From NCBI GenBank assembly GCA_013205415.1, contig JABMMY010000082.1, positions 1 through 11,824 on the forward strand: DNA of 11,824 nt, written 5' to 3'. The notes under the pieces are model-generated. The model was not told the origin of the DNA. It did no database searches and saw only the letters and a program-made list of their open reading frames with translations. This DNA comes from Deltaproteobacteria bacterium. Its GTDB lineage: Bacteria > Bdellovibrionota > FAC87 > UBA2466. Position numbers and translations under genes: made by a program. This document shows, one piece after another, positions 7,469 to 11,824 of this stretch. Each line of letters opens with the position of its first letter. Position 1 is the first letter of the stretch.

Positions 7469-8682
7469 TCTAGCGCTCCAGTAGACACCATCACGCGTGG
7501 AATGGGTTCTCTTACATCGGTCCATGTGGTTGTTAATGTGTAGTTCACTCCCCAACGAGTTTGCGTGGAGTTAGCCCATCCATCTATAGGGTCGTAACAG
7601 TCCCAGGTATCGTAATGTAGATGAACCGGACGTGTTTCACCCTGATAGGTAGGTTTATATATAACATTGGGGGTTATGTTGAGTCGGTTCTTACAGCGAT
7701 CGTTTTGATCTACAATTTTTAAGCTATTAGGCCTATAAACACCATGAGTACAAAAAGCGGTGGCCTCCGTAATTCTGTGCTGCCAACAGCCATAGTGTAA
7801 ATCCCATCTTGTGTTACCGCTGTGTTTACTGTTGCCTGAATCAATATTTATCTCGATACACTTCGAATCAAGAACACCCTCGTTAGGACAGACCGGCAGA
7901 TCAGGACACTGATTTCTTTCTCCCTTTATTACTTTTTCATCTGGTGGAACTAGTGGGAAGCAATTATATTCGTAGTTGTCTGCCACATTACTGTTAAGCG
8001 ATGTTTGTTGACTCGTGAAGTTTAGTACATGCTGAACCAGATTGCCTTGTGCATCCCGTAAACCTGGGAATGTAATTTGTGGAGTTAAAAGACGCCTTCC
8101 CATAGGAGTGCCCAGACCCATAAGGGCTACAAAGGGCGGCTGCGTAGTAGTTAGGGCTGCGAAGTTCGTAAAATCTCTAGGTACTGTTACACTGCCACCA
8201 GCCTTATGACAATTGGTGCAAGCTGCGCCGTTTAGTAAGGCGGGTAAATTCAGAGCATCAAAATTATTTTGGGTTAACACGGGGTTTAACATTCCCGCTC
8301 GATTGTTATCTCCCATCGTATAGTTAAAATAGGCAGCCGATAGGTTCTGCCACCTGTTAAGATTATAGGAAGGTGTGGGAGCAGGTATGCTCTGATTACA
8401 AAAATCAGAACCGTCATTATTTTTTTGATAGGTGAAATAGGGATGAGGTGCAGGACAAAAAATAGAGGTAGCCTCTGAGATTGGAATAGACTGAACTAGA
8501 GCGTTAATCGCTCGGTGCTCGGACAACACCGCATTGCTTGCGTTAGTTACCATTGATTGCCTAATGAGAGATGATTTAAGTCTTTCTATACCTAAAAACC
8601 CCACCATTAAAATGACCGAAGCTACGAGAAGCTCAATAATAGTAGTGCCCTTAACATTTATATTTTTTTTAAAAGGATTCAT
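7465..8682 (-). CDS. PilV/GspI-like minor prepilin with a CxxCH heme-c motif
   Basis: The 405-residue product starts with leader MNPFKKNINVKG, probable cleavage after G12, then TTIIELLVASVIL with glutamate at mature position 5, and one hydrophobic helix continuing to about residue 31 (VGFLGIERL resembles PilV). This is far longer than a usual PilV/GspI. The large extracytoplasmic domain holds 12 cysteines (C76, C95, C155, C158, C241, C259, C265, C275, C299, C311, C330, C362). The motif CTNCH at 155-159 is followed by KAGG, as in cytochrome c domains; M188 and M194 are possible distal ligands. In this topology the domain faces the periplasm, where c-type heme is attached, so the motif could be real; heme binding is inference. 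No strong Shine-Dalgarno precedes the ATG. The gene is coupled to the PilW/GspJ-like gene and divergent from the PilX/GspK-like gene. Confidence 0.9.
   Translation of the reverse strand: MNPFKKNINVKGTTIIELLVASVILMVGFLGIERLKSSLIRQSMVTNASNAVLSEHRAINALVQSIPISEATSIFCPAPHPYFTYQKNNDGSDFCNQSIPAPTPSYNLNRWQNLSAAYFNYTMGDNNRAGMLNPVLTQNNFDALNLPALLNGAACTNCHKAGGSVTVPRDFTNFAALTTTQPPFVALMGLGTPMGRRLLTPQITFPGLRDAQGNLVQHVLNFTSQQTSLNSNVADNYEYNCFPLVPPDEKVIKGERNQCPDLPVCPNEGVLDSKCIEINIDSGNSKHSGNTRWDLHYGCWQHRITEATAFCTHGVYRPNSLKIVDQNDRCKNRLNITPNVIYKPTYQGETRPVHLHYDTWDCYDPIDGWANSTQTRWGVNYTLTTTWTDVREPIPRVMVSTGALE
7476..7479 (-). promoter_or_regulatory. Ribosome binding site fixing the PilW/GspJ-like start at 7468
   Basis: GGAG (minus strand, 7479-7476) lies 7 bases before the ATG at 7468, inside the last codons of the upstream pilin gene. 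Good spacing plus the prepilin leader that begins here decide for this start over the longer frame beginning at 7555. Confidence 0.6.
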
Positions 8683-8696
8683 GAACTTTAAGGATA

Positions 8697-8706
8697 TTTT
8701 TTTTTT
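8697..8706 (-). repeat. A10 homopolymer in the divergent pilin promoter region
   Basis: Ten consecutive T on the plus strand (A10 for the leftward gene) lie between the two divergent pilin starts, 15 bp upstream of the ATG at 8682. A second tract of eight A (minus strand, 8670-8663) lies in codons 5-7 of the PilV/GspI-like gene. Such tracts can change length by slippage, but A/T runs of 7-8 also occur elsewhere in this window. Confidence 0.45.
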
Positions 8707-8729
8707 AATTGTTTATGTTAGTATGACAA
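8702..8729 (-). promoter_or_regulatory. Weak candidate promoter for the leftward prepilin pair
   Basis: On the minus strand TTGTCA (8729-8724, 5 of 6) is followed after 16 bases by TAAAAA (8707-8702, 4 of 6). This would leave a very short leader before the ATG at 8682. A promoter must lie in this 54-bp divergent gap or overlap the coding ends, but the exact site is uncertain, and I see no good match for the rightward gene. Confidence 0.25.
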
Positions 8730-8736
8730 TACCTGC

Positions 8737-9750
8737 ATGTTTCGACAATTAAAAAATTCTAAAGGGGGTGGGGTTCTATTAGGTGTCATAGTAGTGTCGA
8801 TAGTAACCCTTACTACTTCACTTATCTTTTTACGCGGAATCACAGCCTCTAAAAATTTAGCACGGAGAATAGCCAATCAGAATCAATTTAAATTGCTAAT
8901 TGATCCCTTAGCTACAAAGGTATTAATAGATCTTCAGTTGGCTGCAAGATACCCAGATGCCTTAGGATTACGAAATCCCCCTAACAGCCCAGCCCCGGAA
9001 ATTCCTTGTTCGGCGAGAGGTTTGGCTCCTAATGCTAAATACACTCTCGATGCCTACCTAGTGCCGGACTTGATCTCTTGTAAGAATCCCTATCCCAAAA
9101 CATCCCCTCCCTATCCTTACACGACAAAAACATTTGATTATCCGAAGGGAGTGGTTAGCACTCCCAGTGGAGCTACCGTTTTTATTCCAGAGAGTAACCC
9201 CAGTGTCCGTCTTACTAAAATTCCAGGTTCCCCCTTTCTTTACACCCTCAATATTACCTTTAATATGTGTAACCCACCGGTAGCAGGCAGAACACAGCCT
9301 TCAGACATTGAAAATACAATAAATAAGGCCTGGCCTACTTCGTGTCCAGCCAGCCAACTTGCCCGCATGACCTATGATGCCATTATTAATGTGGACACCC
9401 CCTACTTTCAAGATGGCTCAGGCCTCTACTCTTTTGCTCCCGATTCTAGCTCGTTGACTGAAGTGAGCGATGCGCTCACGGCTATCTATCAGGCCGGCGA
9501 TATTACAGAATATAATGAGACGATTACAAATCTTCAGGTGAAGGGTTTACAATTTACAAAAACCTCCACAGCATTGACAGGTCTTGGGTTGCAATTGAAC
9601 GACGTTCTAATTTCTATAAATGGTCAACCGGTCTTTGAGAAAACCAGGGAGCAAATTTCAGGATTTTTAACGTTGAATACCCCGATCAGACTAAGTGTAT
9701 TTCGAGAAAATGCTTTTATAACTTTGTCATGCGGTATGCCCTGTATATGA
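8737..9750 (+). CDS. PilX/GspK-like pilin-type protein with a C-terminal PDZ-like segment
   Basis: The 337-residue protein begins MFRQLKNSKGGGVLLGVIVV, a short basic leader with glycines before a hydrophobic helix (about residues 13-33). This resembles PilX and GspK, and like GspK it lacks the glutamate at mature position 5 that other pilins carry. The middle part (about 50-255) is a proline- and asparagine-rich extracytoplasmic domain with C91, C115, C178 and C203. The last ~70 residues (about 265-331) contain GLQLNDVLISINGQPV (284-299) and then TPIRLSVFREN, closely matching the core of PDZ domains such as that of GspC. The protein ends with two cysteines (C332, C336). It is divergent from the PilV/PilW-like pair and completes a V-W-X (I-J-K) set; the tip-complex role is inferred from this. 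Its stop lies 4 bp from that of the synthase gene. No Shine-Dalgarno is visible. Confidence 0.87.
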   Translation: MFRQLKNSKGGGVLLGVIVVSIVTLTTSLIFLRGITASKNLARRIANQNQFKLLIDPLATKVLIDLQLAARYPDALGLRNPPNSPAPEIPCSARGLAPNAKYTLDAYLVPDLISCKNPYPKTSPPYPYTTKTFDYPKGVVSTPSGATVFIPESNPSVRLTKIPGSPFLYTLNITFNMCNPPVAGRTQPSDIENTINKAWPTSCPASQLARMTYDAIINVDTPYFQDGSGLYSFAPDSSSLTEVSDALTAIYQAGDITEYNETITNLQVKGLQFTKTSTALTGLGLQLNDVLISINGQPVFEKTREQISGFLTLNTPIRLSVFRENAFITLSCGMPCI

Positions 9751-9754
9751 ACAG

Positions 9755-11824
9755 CTAGCCATTAACACACCGAAGCTTGGCATTCTTAATCACGCCCAAA
9801 CAAAGATCGCTAGAATTAAAAAGTTTTAATTCTCCCCTCAAAAAATTCTCTTGAATTTTCAGTTCTGAAACTCGCCAAAAAAGAGGCTCGGTAAAACTGA
9901 GGTTGTCCGATAGTTGAATTTCCTCTGCTCCCACAGGAAGTCCCCTCCATTTTTTAAGCTCTAGTCCAGCCAAGGCTAATAATTGAAAAGCAGCGTCGAT
10001 AAGCAAAACTCTTGGCAACCAAGAGGCCTTAAGACTTGATTGCAGCCATGGAAAATACAATTGAGCCCTACCTTCTGTGTCACCGTAAAAAACAACCTTT
10101 TCCATGACTCTAAAAAGAGGCCCATGAAATAACCCTCCTTCAGTATAAAGTTCACTAGAGGAGAGAGTTACTATCGGAGTGGCATCACACTCACCCGAAA
10201 TAACCGAAGCCTCCTCTTTAGCTTTTGTTTTAATTATAGCATCGGCAATTAACGTTCCTCCATCAAAGAGAGTCATTTTTAAAACATCAACCCCGGTTCG
10301 ATCTTGATCAATGCTAAGACTCAATTGTTGATTCACACTCGTAATTTCTAATGGGAGAAAAATATTTAGATCATGTAATGAAATTTCCTTTCGAGTTAAT
10401 AATCTTCCCATCTCTAAAAACCAATAACTCGTTAAGGCCAGAGGAAGAATCGTTTTACTATTAATAGTATGATCTATTAACTCTTGGTGTGATTGAGTTG
10501 AAACTGGAAATTGAATAGTTAAACTAGAGTTTATAGGAACCATCTTTACAGCGGAGGTGCCAAAACAACGGGTGGCCGATAAGGGGCCCTCATATAGTAA
10601 TCGGTCTTTAGGATCCCATACTACACCACCACCCGACTGAAGCGCGGCATCCCAATATTTACCGGCCTGTTCTTTAGCTAGTAGCGACACTCCCGAGCCC
10701 TTTAAAACTTCATAGATAATCGGCGACTCGGTCATCCCTATTTTATCCCACGGCGCCCATTGAATAATCACCCTTTTCAAATGGGGGGCGGCAGAGGATC
10801 GCCAAAAAACCTCTGCAAAGGTGTTGGCGGCTGCATAAACCGACTGGCCCGAATTTCCAAACCGCGCCACGATTGAGGAGAGCAAAACCTGACAGGGAAT
10901 TTGATATTGGTTTCCTAGGCTACCCACACTTAGCGTTGTCGCCGCCTTAGCTGTTAACTCCCTTTCAATTTCATCCTTTGATTTATCTATAAATTTTCTG
11001 CTCAGTTCAATTCCCGCACCTTGAATCAACAGATCGATCTTAGATCTATTTTTTAAAATAGAAGAAAAAATCTTTTCCAAATCCTCTCGATTTGAAGCAT
11101 CCACCTGATAATAATAAATATCACTAGAGTGCTGTTTTAGTTTTGCAATCGTCGCCTGCACCGAAGGGTCATCACTAGCGCTTCTACCGAGCAGATGAAC
11201 CTCCCACTGGGATGTCCGAATTAAATGTTCTACCAGACTTGCAGTAATTCCCTTCGCTCCGCCCACAGCAACTAAGGTGCCTCCAGTGAGACCCTCGTTT
11301 TGTGACGCAGGAACCCTCTCCAGATCTAGCACCCACCGTTGAATTAAATGATCTCTGTCATGGCTATATTTCAGCTCAGTATCCACTCCAGAAATAAGAT
11401 CCCGCTTCGCTATTTCTATTTTTTCTGTCTCTGAGAACAGATGGGAACCAAAATTGATATGGGCTAAAAAGCCGATGGCATTTTCTTTTTTTAAGGACCT
11501 GAAAAATGATGAGATGACTGCAGGCAAAGAAAAAGAATCTTTGTCACTAATAATAGCCACTCGAGTGCTCGAGGTAATCTGATGAAACACAAGAAGGGTT
11601 TTAATCTGCTCGCAAAACCCAGAAAAGCACTTTAGGCTCTCTGCGATATCACCGTTTTGAAACTCCCGCCCTGAAAAACAAAGGATCAGATTATTAAAGG
11701 TGCGTGTCCTTTTTTCTAATAATATCGATAGATCTAATTTGTAATTTAGGTTCACAATAAAAGGCGGGTCGATGGGTTCATTACCGACTTCAGCATTAAG
11801 TCGTTCTCTCCGAATATATTGCTC
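9755..11824 (-). CDS. C-terminal part of a PKS/PUFA-synthase-like multidomain protein: ketoreductase plus dehydratase (5' end outside window)
   Basis: The frame stays open to base 11824, so the GTG at 11755 is probably internal; 689 residues are visible and are numbered here from the edge. Residues ~40-175 form the structural ketoreductase subdomain. The catalytic KR follows: NADP loop GGAKGI (188-193), lysine in AKAATTL (K293), then SSIVARFG with S316/S317, and Y330 and N334 in VYAAAN, so the K-S-Y-N set is complete. A double-hotdog dehydratase follows: H452 in LIDHTINSKTILP (usual HxxxGxxxxP, with S for G), HGPLF near 567, and D610-Q614 in LLIDAAFQ. KR then DH at the C-terminus is the layout of PfaA-type polyunsaturated fatty acid synthases and some type I polyketide synthases. 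It would reduce and dehydrate beta-ketoacyl chains on an acyl carrier. KS, AT and ACP modules would lie outside the window. Confidence 0.9.
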   Translation of the reverse strand, partial: EQYIRRERLNAEVGNEPIDPPFIVNLNYKLDLSILLEKRTRTFNNLILCFSGREFQNGDIAESLKCFSGFCEQIKTLLVFHQITSSTRVAIISDKDSFSLPAVISSFFRSLKKENAIGFLAHINFGSHLFSETEKIEIAKRDLISGVDTELKYSHDRDHLIQRWVLDLERVPASQNEGLTGGTLVAVGGAKGITASLVEHLIRTSQWEVHLLGRSASDDPSVQATIAKLKQHSSDIYYYQVDASNREDLEKIFSSILKNRSKIDLLIQGAGIELSRKFIDKSKDEIERELTAKAATTLSVGSLGNQYQIPCQVLLSSIVARFGNSGQSVYAAANTFAEVFWRSSAAPHLKRVIIQWAPWDKIGMTESPIIYEVLKGSGVSLLAKEQAGKYWDAALQSGGGVVWDPKDRLLYEGPLSATRCFGTSAVKMVPINSSLTIQFPVSTQSHQELIDHTINSKTILPLALTSYWFLEMGRLLTRKEISLHDLNIFLPLEITSVNQQLSLSIDQDRTGVDVLKMTLFDGGTLIADAIIKTKAKEEASVISGECDATPIVTLSSSELYTEGGLFHGPLFRVMEKVVFYGDTEGRAQLYFPWLQSSLKASWLPRVLLIDAAFQLLALAGLELKKWRGLPVGAEEIQLSDNLSFTEPLFWRVSELKIQENFLRGELKLFNSSDLCLGVIKNAKLRCVNG

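Noticed and set aside
7469..7555. Upstream extension of the PilW/GspJ-like frame to the ATG at 7555 (29 extra residues).
   Set aside because: It would place a polar stretch before the prepilin leader and lie deep in the upstream gene. The ATG at 7468 has GGAG at 7-base spacing, an ATGA overlap and a perfect leader.
7779..7785. CWQH (residues 299-302) in the PilV/GspI-like protein as a possible second heme site.
   Set aside because: It lacks the second cysteine of CxxCH; only CTNCH at 155-159 fits.
9735..9758. CTGT...ACAG stem and GCTAGC palindrome at the end of the PDZ-bearing gene.
   Set aside because: A four-base stem and a six-base palindrome without a U-tract are too weak for a terminator or an operator.

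Overview
The window looks like part of the chromosome of a Gram-negative, moderately AT-rich bacterium. The type IV pilin-like genes, the free-standing DnaQ-type exonuclease, the AceE-type pyruvate dehydrogenase E1 and the large polyketide/polyunsaturated-fatty-acid-synthase-like protein suggest Bdellovibrionota or a related delta-type lineage. That placement rests on gene content and general impression, not on any search. No rRNA, tRNA, insertion sequence, CRISPR array or phage gene is visible. The genes are tightly packed, and the longest stretch without a gene is 166 bases.

Layout. At 1-552 (+) lies the C-terminal part of a membrane protein that enters from outside the window. It meets a minus-strand DEDDh exonuclease (549-1118) tail to tail. 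A 166-bp divergent gap follows. After it comes a plus-strand cluster: a uracil-phosphoribosyltransferase-family protein (1285-2109), a membrane-anchored protein resembling a degenerate Mrr-type nuclease fold (2102-2620) and peptide deformylase def (2629-3168). These are joined by an 8-bp overlap and an 8-bp gap, so they are probably one operon. After a 72-bp gap with a plausible promoter and a 9-bp direct repeat come a 916-residue AceE-type E1 dehydrogenase (3241-5991) and a small, probably exported, unrecognised protein (6021-6749).

From 6773 to 9750 lies a minor-pilin island. Two minus-strand prepilins (PilV/GspI-like at 7465-8682, PilW/GspJ-like at 6773-7468) are coupled by an ATGA overlap. 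A divergent plus-strand gene (8737-9750) has a PilX/GspK-like N-terminus and a C-terminal PDZ-like segment. Together they resemble the trio that forms the tip complex of type IV pili and type II secretion pseudopili. The PilV/GspI-like protein carries a CxxCH heme-c signature and many cysteines, which is the most unusual feature of the window.

The right end (9755-11824, minus) is the C-terminal half or third of a large modular synthase: a ketoreductase with its structural subdomain, followed by a double-hotdog dehydratase. Its reading frame is open to the window edge, so the upstream modules lie outside.
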